The notes beneath the pieces are model-generated. The model had not been told where the DNA came from, did no database searches, and worked only from the letters and a program-made list of their open reading frames with translations. Of a stretch of 64,000 nt of DNA, positions 26,015-34,527 are shown in pieces (positions within the stretch are counted from its first letter, which is position 1; each line of letters opens with the position of its first letter). The DNA comes from Fibrella forsythiae. Lineage in GTDB: Bacteria > Bacteroidota > Bacteroidia > Cytophagales > Spirosomataceae. Made by a program: the position numbers and the translations under genes. The stretch lies in assembly GCF_017353175.1 (NCBI RefSeq), contig NZ_JAFMYW010000002.1:1178001-1242000 (forward strand), given 5' to 3'.

Positions 26015-28187
26015 ATTCGGTTGGTTGCGCCTGCTCCGCAACAGTCACGTCTGCGGCCACCTGTGGGCGGAGATACGCCCAGTGAAACCGGAGTTTGTCA
26101 TTCTGGGCCGGTGTGCTGCCTTTCTGTTCGCTCAGGTGAACCAGTGGCATATCCTTGTAGAGCGGTCGGGTAATGGCAACAACTTCATCCCAGTACCCAA
26201 GCGCTGCTTTCAGGTGTTGAACCGCAGCCTGTTTCATTGTTTCATTTCCCGTAGAACGGTAGGTTTGCAGCGCAACGGCACCCCGTAGTTTTGCCGCCAG
26301 GTGTAACCCCAGGTTCGCCCACGTCTTCACGTCTGCAACCTCATACGCCAATGATCGGTTAGTTGTTGTCTTTATCGGGCCAACCAGCAGCAGTGCTTTT
26401 CGGCAATCTGTTTCCAGCATAGATGCCAGCGCAAGAGGCGTTACCCGGTTGGTTTCAATGGGTCTTCCTGCTGTTGTGGCCCGTACGAAATCCAGCACCG
26501 ACATGTAGGCCGGATCAAGGACAGGCTGTGTAATTTGCTGATTAACGGAGATATATGATACGTTTTTGTTGGCGTCGTGGGCCATCATGCCTTCGCTGTA
26601 GAGTGAAAAATCCCACGTAAAATCGAAGGCCGACGCCAGCCGCAGGGGCGTGGATGAAGCCAGCGAGTAAGCCTCCAGCAACGGACTTGCCGATGAACCA
26701 TACCGCCGGATGAACTCCGCGTTGAACACTGCATCAGCCGTAGCCGGATTGTACAGCAAACGCCCCCAGAGTTTGTAAAACAGCCACTGCCGCTCAAACG
26801 CGTAGGTCCAGTTGACGGGCCTGCCGGGGGTTGTGAAGTAATCTTTTGCGGGAATGTAGGTTTCGGAGCCCAGGAAATAGCCGCCCACGTATGCCTGATT
26901 ATTGGCGGCAATATGGGCTCGAATGAAAGCGGGTACACCCCAGCGCAGGCAGAAAAAATCTTCGTTCCGGGCCGTCCAGGTAATTTTATAGGCAGATGGG
27001 TTAGGCGTGAAATAGGTGTCGTACAGTTTGCCGCCATGCACCTTTACTAGCGTTGGCGTTGAATGGGCGTGCGACCAGTTGTATTTGAGATCGGCCCAGA
27101 CAGGCCCCTCAATAAAGTCGAGTGCCCCTTCACGCTCAATTGATTTTCTCGTCAGTTTTTCCGTGTCAATGCTGGTGACGCCCAGTGAGCCGGTAGTGCT
27201 GGAAAACGGAATCCGGTGGATGAGTTTTGTTTTCCGGTTAGCCAGTCGCATGCCGTCAATGATGGTGGCGGTCATCCAATCTTCGCGCTGCTGGGGCGTC
27301 ATTCCGCCCATGCCCTCGCCCAGCGTCAGGCCGAAGCCGGTTAGGTCCGGGTATTCGTTAAGCACCTGCGTAACGCATTCGCGGGTGTATCGTTTCACAA
27401 TAGCCGACGTATCGCCGTCAATGAAATGGCGATGGTCCAGGTTGTTCACCGCCGGATTGACGTTATACGCTTTTGAGAATTCAGGGCTGGTGAAGATGTT
27501 GAACGGAATCAGGTACGTGTCAATGGCGCGCGCCTTCGCCATGCTGAAAATGCTTCTGAACAACGTTTGCCATTCGGCCAGCTGCTGGTTATCAAACGGA
27601 GTGGCCGCCGGGAAATTCGTAGGCCTGATCATGAATGTGTAGGGGTGAAGGTTCCAGAGGCTCAGGGCATTGAACCGGTTGGCCACCATCATGTCTAGGA
27701 AAGCCCGCCAGTAGAGGGTATCGCGGCAGGTAGTGTAATGCAGGTCGAGGGCGTAGCTGTGCCGGTACGTGTCCCAGGGAAGGTCGAATTTGATCGCGCG
27801 GAGTGCCAGATGGGGCTGTTCGCTACGAGCCGTTAGTTTGTGTAGTGCAATACCATTTTGCAGGTCTTCAACAAGCGAAAGACAGCCATAGATCAGACCG
27901 CGCGCATCGCCCCCGGTAACGGTGAGCTGATTGGCCCCCCGTTGCACCACATACGATTCGGCACCAAGCACTGAATTGGCCGGAGCCAGACGAATCATGA
28001 ACGAATTGCTGCTGCCCTTGCCTGCCGTTATGGTGTAGGCGCGGGCAACGAGTGCTTTTGAGAGCTGTTCAACCGCATACCGGCTCTGGGGCGACTGATC
28101 GGCAGGCTGAATGGATACGCGTTGGGCAACCGTACTCAGGCATAAACTGATGAGGAGGCACGACAAGAGCAGGCGTATGGTGTTCAT
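26013..28187 (-). CDS. Secreted glycoside hydrolase-like protein with GH67-type N-domain
   Basis: A 724-residue exported protein. The start at 28187 (MNTIRLLLSCLLISLCLSTVAQ) gives a good signal peptide; two in-frame ATGs lie just upstream. The N-terminal region (about 25-125, with VTGGDARGLIYGCLSLVEDLQNG) is the zincin-like N-domain found before GH20, GH67 and related barrels. A TIM-barrel-like region follows (LRAIKFDLPWDTYRHSY; NRFNALSLWNLHPYTFMI). The segment GFGLTLGEGMGGM near 295 holds a candidate acidic residue. It does not match classical alpha-glucuronidase over its length, so the substrate is unknown. It may be a member of a little-studied hydrolase family acting on plant or fungal glycans. 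Confidence 0.7.
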   Translation of the reverse strand: MNTIRLLLSCLLISLCLSTVAQRVSIQPADQSPQSRYAVEQLSKALVARAYTITAGKGSSNSFMIRLAPANSVLGAESYVVQRGANQLTVTGGDARGLIYGCLSLVEDLQNGIALHKLTARSEQPHLALRAIKFDLPWDTYRHSYALDLHYTTCRDTLYWRAFLDMMVANRFNALSLWNLHPYTFMIRPTNFPAATPFDNQQLAEWQTLFRSIFSMAKARAIDTYLIPFNIFTSPEFSKAYNVNPAVNNLDHRHFIDGDTSAIVKRYTRECVTQVLNEYPDLTGFGLTLGEGMGGMTPQQREDWMTATIIDGMRLANRKTKLIHRIPFSSTTGSLGVTSIDTEKLTRKSIEREGALDFIEGPVWADLKYNWSHAHSTPTLVKVHGGKLYDTYFTPNPSAYKITWTARNEDFFCLRWGVPAFIRAHIAANNQAYVGGYFLGSETYIPAKDYFTTPGRPVNWTYAFERQWLFYKLWGRLLYNPATADAVFNAEFIRRYGSSASPLLEAYSLASSTPLRLASAFDFTWDFSLYSEGMMAHDANKNVSYISVNQQITQPVLDPAYMSVLDFVRATTAGRPIETNRVTPLALASMLETDCRKALLLVGPIKTTTNRSLAYEVADVKTWANLGLHLAAKLRGAVALQTYRSTGNETMKQAAVQHLKAALGYWDEVVAITRPLYKDMPLVHLSEQKGSTPAQNDKLRFHWAYLRPQVAADVTVAEQAQPTE

Positions 28188-28229
28188 CTGGATATTATTA
28201 TTCGACATACTACAAGCCAGAGCATGCAC

Positions 28230-28592
28230 AACGGCTTAAATACTGCTTTCTATCCATCTTATGGCCCGATTGGCCGCTTCATCTACTGCAAGCCTTGCTG
28301 CCGTAGGTACGTTACCCGGCGACGTTCGTTTAGTTTGTGTGTCAATTATGTCACACTCTAACGACAGTGTTGTGGAAGTGTTGGTGCCATACCAGGCCAG
28401 GTATACATATCATCCTTGAAGGATGACTGTTGCACGAACGTATGGCTATAAGAATAGCCGTCAAGATCCACGAACGACGCCCGGCATGAGGTGAGTGATG
28501 ATCAGGTACGTTCACTACAGTTCTGGCCGAATCCAGATAATCTGGCACAAAATAGGGAGGTCAGGAGTTGTGGTACTAGCGATCTGTCTTGT
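28230..28592. other. 363-base intergenic stretch without a gene
   Basis: Divergent spacer between the GH67-N-like gene and the TPR protein gene. It contains two GGTACGT words, one the full CAGGTACGTT at 28503-28512, and no reading frame that looks like a gene. It must hold both promoters, but I see no clear consensus elements. Confidence 0.5.
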
Positions 28593-29459
28593 ATGCTTGA
28601 ACTACTCACTGTCGCCGCGTTTGTTGGCTACATCATCTATCTACGAAATTATGCTGATCAACGGAGTACCGCTGAAAAGCAGGCCGATCAACTGCGCGAA
28701 GGTATTACGCTGTATCAGAACGACCAATTTGCGGCGGCATTGGCGTACTTCAACCAGGCGCTGGAGTCGCAACCCAAACTTGGCGTGGCGTACCTGTACC
28801 GTGCCCGAATTTACCGGACGCTTGGCGATATGAAGGCGGCCCTCAAGAATTTGGAAACTGGTAAAAGTTATGACGATACCATTGCCGACCTGCACCTGGA
28901 AACTGGTCAGGTCCATTACCAACTGGGGGATTACGTTACCGCTTTTCAGGATTTTGACAAGGCTATTTTCCACGGGGCTTCAGCTGAAGCTTATTACTGG
29001 CGCGGGCTAACCCGACAACAAACCGGCGAACCTGCCGAAGCCGCGCAGGACCTCGCCAGAGCAGAGTCAATAACATCGGTGGCCCAACTGTCAATGGACG
29101 CAGCGGTCCCTGTTCAGACGGAGTTCGTCAGTCGTTCATTAGTGGTCAATGCTGGCTTTACGGTGATCAATGCCTTACTGTTATTGTTTGTGATCAAGTA
29201 TAGTCCCGTTATCCATTGGCCTTATCTACTGGCCGCTTTTTCGGCAGGGGCGATTGGCTTTGCCGAACCGCGTAAAGGGTGGGCGCTTGCCATTGGTCAG
29301 GCGTTGCTCATCTGGACAGGATACACGTTTGTGGTTGGTCCTGCGGCCTCGAGCGTTGACCGGGAGGTGGAGTCGTTCAGCCTCTACGGAGCCATAGGTC
29401 TCACGTTCGTAGGCAGTTTTCTAGGTAGCATATTAAAGCGGGCACAGGCTGGCGCATAA
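28593..29459 (+). CDS. TPR-repeat membrane protein
   Basis: A 288-residue protein taking the ATG at 28593 (MLELLTVAAFVGYIIYLRN), which opens with one TM helix. Three to four TPR units follow at about residues 35-170 (e.g. AALAYFNQALESQPKLGVAYLYRARIYRTLGD and YWRGLTRQQTGEPAEAAQDLARAES). The C-terminal part (about 190-280) holds three hydrophobic helices, so the TPR domain is held between membrane segments. An in-frame extension of 34 codons upstream is possible but reads through non-protein-like residues. It is a scaffold-type protein with no known partner; the TrpF-like gene follows. Confidence 0.75.
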   Translation: MLELLTVAAFVGYIIYLRNYADQRSTAEKQADQLREGITLYQNDQFAAALAYFNQALESQPKLGVAYLYRARIYRTLGDMKAALKNLETGKSYDDTIADLHLETGQVHYQLGDYVTAFQDFDKAIFHGASAEAYYWRGLTRQQTGEPAEAAQDLARAESITSVAQLSMDAAVPVQTEFVSRSLVVNAGFTVINALLLLFVIKYSPVIHWPYLLAAFSAGAIGFAEPRKGWALAIGQALLIWTGYTFVVGPAASSVDREVESFSLYGAIGLTFVGSFLGSILKRAQAGA

Positions 29460-29550
29460 CTTTTTGGCGTGTTTTAGCCGGTTTGGTGGCTAAAGAACAA
29501 TTCGTGTGTGCTACTTTCGCCCCTCCAAAAATAAGTAAGCGCAGGTACGT

Positions 29551-30171
29551 ATGGCCCTTCAGACAATTGTTAAAATTTCCAACGTCACAAACCTCAGTGA
29601 TGCCCGTTATTGTGCTGGAATGGGTGTTGACCTTCTCGGCTTTTCAATGGATAGCACCAGCCCTGATTATATCGATCCAGCCCGGTTTGCCGAAATTCGG
29701 GGTTGGGTTGCCGGCGTGCACATCGTGGGCGAAACCAGCAGCGCCGATCCCGAGCAAATTGAGCAATTGATGGCTGATTATCAGCCCGATATAGTGCAGG
29801 TTGAAGAAACGGCCCTGTTACCCTATCTAAGTACGATGGGTAAACCCCTGATGCTGCGTGTCGATCTGGCGGGAATGTCGCTGGAACAACTCGATGCGGT
29901 GGCCGGTACGGCGTTGCCCGGTATTGATTATTTACTGCTTGAAAGTCAGTCTGTTATCCATCTGGACGAAGAACTGATGGCTGCCCTGAAGCAGATTGCG
30001 GGCCGTCATCCGGTGCTGCTGGGCATTGGGTTTGAAGCCGATACCATTCAGCCATTGCTAGCCGAATTGCCCGTAGCTGGAATTGCTCTGGCGGGTGGAA
30101 ATGAAGAACGCCCCGGAAGCCGTGACTTTGGGGCGCTCATGGATATTCTGGAAGTACTGGAAGTGGATTGA
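29551..30171 (+). CDS. Divergent phosphoribosylanthranilate isomerase-like protein
   Basis: A 206-residue beta/alpha-barrel related to TrpF, which isomerises phosphoribosylanthranilate in tryptophan synthesis. The start (VKISNVTNLSDARYCAGMGVDLLGF) follows the TrpF N-terminal strand and loop, and GIGFEADTIQPL plus the C-terminal GIALAGGNEERPGSRDF resemble the TrpF phosphate-binding loops. However, TrpF has a catalytic Cys in KICG, and here this position is Ser 10 (KISN). No trp genes are adjacent. It may be an isomerase paralogue with altered activity. A GGTACGT word lies just before the start. Confidence 0.7.
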   Translation: MALQTIVKISNVTNLSDARYCAGMGVDLLGFSMDSTSPDYIDPARFAEIRGWVAGVHIVGETSSADPEQIEQLMADYQPDIVQVEETALLPYLSTMGKPLMLRVDLAGMSLEQLDAVAGTALPGIDYLLLESQSVIHLDEELMAALKQIAGRHPVLLGIGFEADTIQPLLAELPVAGIALAGGNEERPGSRDFGALMDILEVLEVD

Positions 30172-30244
30172 GTAGCACGTGTCAACTGGGTGCTACCCGA
30201 TAAAACGGCAGGTCTGCGGAGCCTTCGACACCTGAACCACCTGC

Positions 30245-31573
30245 TTATGCCACAACGATATCGCCTTTTGTTGCGTCCCAGGTTACCCGTTTGCCGGTAT
30301 GTAACGCTTTAGTGGCCATGATGTTGGCTACCGAGTGGTTGAAACCTACCCGAGCCGGGGCATTTGGTTCTTTCCGGCTGCGCACGCACTCCATCCAGTT
30401 CCGCATGTGAAACGATGTCATTGGATCACCACCAGTGTTGGCGCTTGTTTCAATCTTCGGACCAGACGACAACGTTTGAGCTGCCAGCAGGTTTGGTTGC
30501 ATACCCATCTCACGAGCGAAATTAGCCTGAAGGCCGCCTTCCGACGAAATCTTGTTGGTGTCGAGGTTGATCATGCCGCCGTTCGAATAGTAGTATTCTT
30601 TAGTACCGCCAGCCTCATTGTGCATCCGCGACGAGTACATCACCTGGAAGCCTTTGTTCTTGTCATTGTCCGGGCCGTAATCGAATACGGCGGTGAATGT
30701 ATCAGCGTTTACGCGACCATCTTTCCAAACGTATACACCACCATTGGCAACCACCGAACGGGGGTGATCAAGGCCGCTGAACCAGTGAACCGTATCGATC
30801 TGGTGCGACATCCATTGGCCGGGAATACCCGATGAGTAGGGATAGAATAGTCTATATTCCAGGTACTTGCGTGGGTCCCAGGCTTCGGCCGGGCGGTTCA
30901 GCAAAAAGCGTTTCCAGTCGGTATCTTCCTGGCGAATTTCGGATACCAGTTTAGGGCGGCGCCACCGGCCGGGCTGGTTTACGTTCCAGGTCATTTCAAC
31001 CATCGATACGTCGCCAAACTTGCCCGACTTAATGAAGTCATTCGCGGCGTGGTAGTTAGGAGCCGAGCGGCGCTGTGACCCTACCTGAACGATCTTTTTC
31101 GACTTTTCAACGGCTTTCAGGGCTTTGCGTGCATCTTCCATCGATTCAGCAAACGGCTTTTCAACGTACACGTCGCGGCCAGATTCGACCGCATCGGCGC
31201 AGTGAATCGCGTGCTGGAAATCGGCCGTACTGATAATTACCGCGTCGATGTCTTTCCGGTCCAGGAGTTCATCGTTGTTACGGCACATGGCAAAATTATT
31301 GGCATCGGCCCAGCCTTTGCCGGTCAGATATGCCTTGGCTTCGTCGCGGCGGCGATTCCAGAGGTCGGATACCCCAACGAAAGAGAAGTTCAGTTCTTTG
31401 GCGTGGTCAGAAAAAGCGGGAGAGAGCGACTGCCGAAACCGGTCAGAAAAGCCGATAACGCCCACGCGTACCCGCTCGTTTGAGCCAATGATACGCCCGT
31501 AGCTACTGGCCGAAAAGCTCATGCCCAAACCGGCTAGTGCTGATGTTTTAAGAAAATCTCGTCTGTTATGCAT
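30245..31573 (-). CDS. Gfo/Idh/MocA family oxidoreductase with Tat-like signal
   Basis: A 442-residue NAD(P)-dependent oxidoreductase acting on sugars or sugar derivatives. The N-terminus MHNRRDFLKTSALAGLGMSFSA is a twin-arginine-type signal, common for this family in Bacteroidota. The Rossmann motif VGVIGFSDRFRQ begins near residue 36, and the VEKPFAESMEDARKAL segment near 137 contains the conserved EKP of the family. The C-terminal sandwich domain follows. It is 16 bases downstream of a sugar isomerase/epimerase gene on the same strand, so the two probably form a sugar-conversion pair. The substrate is unknown. Confidence 0.88.
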   Translation of the reverse strand: MHNRRDFLKTSALAGLGMSFSASSYGRIIGSNERVRVGVIGFSDRFRQSLSPAFSDHAKELNFSFVGVSDLWNRRRDEAKAYLTGKGWADANNFAMCRNNDELLDRKDIDAVIISTADFQHAIHCADAVESGRDVYVEKPFAESMEDARKALKAVEKSKKIVQVGSQRRSAPNYHAANDFIKSGKFGDVSMVEMTWNVNQPGRWRRPKLVSEIRQEDTDWKRFLLNRPAEAWDPRKYLEYRLFYPYSSGIPGQWMSHQIDTVHWFSGLDHPRSVVANGGVYVWKDGRVNADTFTAVFDYGPDNDKNKGFQVMYSSRMHNEAGGTKEYYYSNGGMINLDTNKISSEGGLQANFAREMGMQPNLLAAQTLSSGPKIETSANTGGDPMTSFHMRNWMECVRSRKEPNAPARVGFNHSVANIMATKALHTGKRVTWDATKGDIVVA

Positions 31574-31589
31574 AAGCTATGTACTTGTT

Positions 31590-32591
31590 TTAAAGCGGAA
31601 ATTTCAGGTTTTGCGTGATGTACTCTTTATTAGTCTGGGCACACTGCAATGCTGTGCGGCCTGGCTCAGGTACTCCGTCTAATTCGATAATGCCCCAGCC
31701 GTTGAAGTTAATGGTCTTCAGGGCTTTAAATACGGCAGGTACGTTCACATTGCCACGGCCGAGTTCCACAAATTTGTAGGCGCTGGGCGTCTCCGGCCGG
31801 TCGGGCAGTGGCGACATCGTATCTTTCAGGTGGAGCGAATGAATTATATCGCGGTACTGGATAACAGCAAGTTCAGGCTGCCCGCCACCCTGTTTGAAGT
31901 GAGCAATGTCGAGAAGCAGGCGCATGGCCTTAGGTTTCATCGCCTGCACAATCACATCAATTTCGGCGGGCGTTTCGCCTAGCTGGTGCATGTGATTATG
32001 ATATACAGCCTGCACACCCAGATCGGCTGTTTGTTTGCCAATCTCGTTCATTACCGTGGCCAGGCGTTTCAACTCTTCCGTGGTAGGGAGGCGGTCTTTT
32101 GGCCGGGCTGAATTGGTTAACTGTATAGCTGACCCACCCAGTGCTTTTACAAAGCTGGCATGGGCTACGTGTTGATCGATGGTGCTCTGGAACTTAGCCG
32201 GGTCAATCTCTACATTACCGCTCGAGAACATAGCCAACTGCAGCCCATGTTGGTCAAGCAGGGCTTTCAGTTCTGAAGGCTTTGTGCGATATGGCCCAAA
32301 TGCATTGGCGCGCAGTTGAATGCCCTTGAAGCCTGTTGACGATATGTCTGTGATGGCCTGGGCATCGTTGCCGCCCCAGGTAATGGCCGAGTACGCTATC
32401 TTCAGACCTGATTTCGGCGGTGTTGCCATGCCGTCTACACCGGCGGCCAATACGAGCGCTGAAGCGCCTGCTGCCTGAAGAAACTGCCTGCGGTTGATAC
32501 CCGTCTGTTCCTGACTATCAGCAAGGGCGGGCGCCAGGTGGTCAGAAGCCCGCTGGCGATTTAAGAGTAAGGATATTAGCTGTTGCTTCAT
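31590..32591 (-). CDS. Sugar phosphate isomerase/epimerase, xylose-isomerase-like TIM barrel
   Basis: A 333-residue protein. The start at 32591 (MKQQLISLLLNRQ) leads through a linker to a second twin-arginine-like motif (NRRQFLQAAGASALVLAAGVDG) that serves as an export signal. The rest is a xylose-isomerase-like barrel: KIAYSAITWGG, FKGIQLRANAFG, and the metal-site segments VYHNHMHQLGE, LLLDIAHFKQGG and IHSLHLKD with conserved His/Glu/Asp. It likely isomerises or epimerises a sugar or inositol-like compound outside the cytosol. It sits upstream of the Gfo/Idh/MocA gene, its probable pathway partner. Confidence 0.85.
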   Translation of the reverse strand: MKQQLISLLLNRQRASDHLAPALADSQEQTGINRRQFLQAAGASALVLAAGVDGMATPPKSGLKIAYSAITWGGNDAQAITDISSTGFKGIQLRANAFGPYRTKPSELKALLDQHGLQLAMFSSGNVEIDPAKFQSTIDQHVAHASFVKALGGSAIQLTNSARPKDRLPTTEELKRLATVMNEIGKQTADLGVQAVYHNHMHQLGETPAEIDVIVQAMKPKAMRLLLDIAHFKQGGGQPELAVIQYRDIIHSLHLKDTMSPLPDRPETPSAYKFVELGRGNVNVPAVFKALKTINFNGWGIIELDGVPEPGRTALQCAQTNKEYITQNLKFPL

Positions 32592-32667
32592 GTACAGCCA
32601 AAGTAGCCGTACAGACCTTTCTACTAAATTCCTTTTAGTCAACAGCTAATTGGCAATAAATAAAAAA

Positions 32668-32694
32668 GCGGTCACTGCCAGGCAGTGACCGCTC
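32668..32694 (-). terminator. Rho-independent terminator of the DUF937-OmpA gene
   Basis: An 11-bp stem (AGCGGTCACTG with its complement) closes a CCAGG loop at 32679-32683 and, read on the minus strand, is followed by six T. It lies 19 bases after the stop of the OmpA-family gene. Confidence 0.85.
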
Positions 32695-32712
32695 TGAAGC
32701 GGAGGTTGGTTT

Positions 32713-34059
32713 TTATTTGGTGATCACCTTCACATTGATCTTTTTCATTGGTTGCTTGCCGAGTTCACCTACTTTGACGCCGGTGCCAAGGCCAACGGCG
32801 TCTACCCTCAGGTAGTTGATGCCTGCCCCTACAAGTTGTTGCTTAATGGCGTTTACCCGCTTGAAAGACAGGGCTTTGTTGGTTAGTCCGCCAGCTGGGC
32901 CGGGGGCGTCGTTGGCATAGCCCTGAAGCTGGATCTGAAGTGTTGGCCGCGCTTTAAGTAACGCCACCAACTCGTTGATCTGGCCCTGCGATGTGGGCGT
33001 CATGCTCAGCGAAGCGGGCTGAAAAGTTACACTCGTTAACCCGAAAACGCGTCCTTTGGGTTGGGTTGGATCGTTCAGGTACGTTGTCATGGCAGTATTG
33101 AACGTTGCATCGGCGGATGTGGGCGTACCTATGCCTGTAGCTGTTGTTGCCGACGTTGCCGTTGTTGAGACAGGCCGGGTAGCTACCGTATCGACGGGTA
33201 CGGCCAGGGAGCGGGCCACCGTGTCAGACTGCGCTGAATCGCCAAGTACCGGTAGGGTTTCTTCCGTCGTTGCCGACGTGTCTGTTGAGAAATTCTTGCT
33301 GTTCTGCCAGACGAAATACCCGCCAACGCCAATGGCTGCAACGATTAGCGCACCAATCAGCCATTTCCCGGCCGACCCACCGGAGTCGTTGTCCAGATCA
33401 GGCTCAAACGATACCGTTGAAGGCGGAACAGGCCGCGTGGCTGGACCGGTAGGGTTACGTGGAGGCAGTACCTGGGCAGTCCGTTTGGCGGGTGCGGCCA
33501 CACCAGCAACAATCTGCTGGATCCCTACTTTCTCAACAAGTTGCGGGAACAGGCTCTCCGGTACGGCATTGATAAAGGCTTCGCGCTGATCGAAGAGCGA
33601 GGCCGCCAGCCCGTCGGCGTCTAATTTCTTTTCTTTAACCTGTTTGCCCAGCACGTCGAGCACAACACCAGCGGTAAGTCCAAGCAAGGAAATTGCCGAC
33701 GAGTTCCGGATACCCGCGTAGCTGGAAATCATGCCGGCAATGGAGCTTTTCATCGCCGGCAATAACCGACTGATTGCCTCGTTGCCCGTTGTGATAACAG
33801 CGTGAGTTTGCGTAGCATCTTTCAGTACGCTGTTCAGATTGGTGGATAGCGAGCCATCATAGCCACTCTTCTGTAGTTGGCTAAATAGTTGATTAACACC
33901 AATTTCGGAAGTAGTCCGTTTCAACAGGCCGCCAAAAACGGTGTGAACTAAGCCTTCGACGGCTTTTGTGGTTTTCTCCGCAGGCTCATCCTCGTACAAG
34001 GCAATTTTGGCCAGTACCTCGGGGGTAAGCACTTCGTTAAACGCACCAAATAAAGTCAT
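32713..34059 (-). CDS. DUF937-OmpA fusion protein
   Basis: A 448-residue protein without a signal peptide. The N-terminal half (about 1-190) is a DUF937 (YidB-like) helical domain, with repeats such as LFSQLQKSGYDGSLSTNLNSVL. After a Pro/Thr linker comes one TM helix (about 234-253, WLIGALIVAAIGVGGYFVW), then a Ser/Thr-rich linker and an OmpA peptidoglycan-binding domain (about 330-448) with LQLQGYANDAPG and LSFKRVNAIKQQL. Topology implies a cytosolic DUF937 domain and a periplasmic OmpA domain linking the inner membrane to the cell wall. Function is unknown. A good terminator follows. Confidence 0.82.
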   Translation of the reverse strand: MTLFGAFNEVLTPEVLAKIALYEDEPAEKTTKAVEGLVHTVFGGLLKRTTSEIGVNQLFSQLQKSGYDGSLSTNLNSVLKDATQTHAVITTGNEAISRLLPAMKSSIAGMISSYAGIRNSSAISLLGLTAGVVLDVLGKQVKEKKLDADGLAASLFDQREAFINAVPESLFPQLVEKVGIQQIVAGVAAPAKRTAQVLPPRNPTGPATRPVPPSTVSFEPDLDNDSGGSAGKWLIGALIVAAIGVGGYFVWQNSKNFSTDTSATTEETLPVLGDSAQSDTVARSLAVPVDTVATRPVSTTATSATTATGIGTPTSADATFNTAMTTYLNDPTQPKGRVFGLTSVTFQPASLSMTPTSQGQINELVALLKARPTLQIQLQGYANDAPGPAGGLTNKALSFKRVNAIKQQLVGAGINYLRVDAVGLGTGVKVGELGKQPMKKINVKVITK

Positions 34060-34273
34060 GATGATTGGTCAGTATACAGTTACTATACGAATGCTCATAC
34101 GCCTCGGTCACTCCGTCAGCTTCTGATTAGCAGTGGATAGGTCACCCGATGGCTGTTTAGCGCGAAAATCGGCTTGTTAGACCCGATTTGTTTGTGATTC
34201 GGCATTCGCATCCTGTCCCAAAATTAAACACAGTTTTTCAATGGAAACCACTCAATCATTTATAAATGTTCGA

Positions 34274-34465
34274 CTACTGCCTTTTCTGCAATTGAATCAG
34301 GGCTTGTTGATAGTCTTCATCGACAAATCGGAGTCGTTGCTGGCAGAAAGCGATTAATTCGGTAGCCTGCCGGATTCGGCCCGGCAGCTCATCGAGCGGT
34401 ACGGCTTCATTCTCTATTTCGTCAACGAGAAATGTCAACTGTTCGTATGCTTCCTGGTAAGTCAT
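34274..34465 (-). CDS. xseB: Exodeoxyribonuclease VII small subunit
   Basis: A 63-residue XseB subunit. Several copies bind one XseA chain to form exonuclease VII, which degrades single-stranded DNA. The family pattern TYQEAYEQLTFLVDEIENEAVPLDELPGRI is clear. It follows xseA on the same strand after 62 bases. A 214-base spacer to the DUF937-OmpA gene holds nothing else I recognise. Confidence 0.93.
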   Translation of the reverse strand: MTYQEAYEQLTFLVDEIENEAVPLDELPGRIRQATELIAFCQQRLRFVDEDYQQALIQLQKRQ

Positions 34466-34527
34466 CTGGATGAATTAAGAATTAAAAAAGCAAGAATGGT
34501 ACCGCGAAACAACGTACCTGAGTGCAG

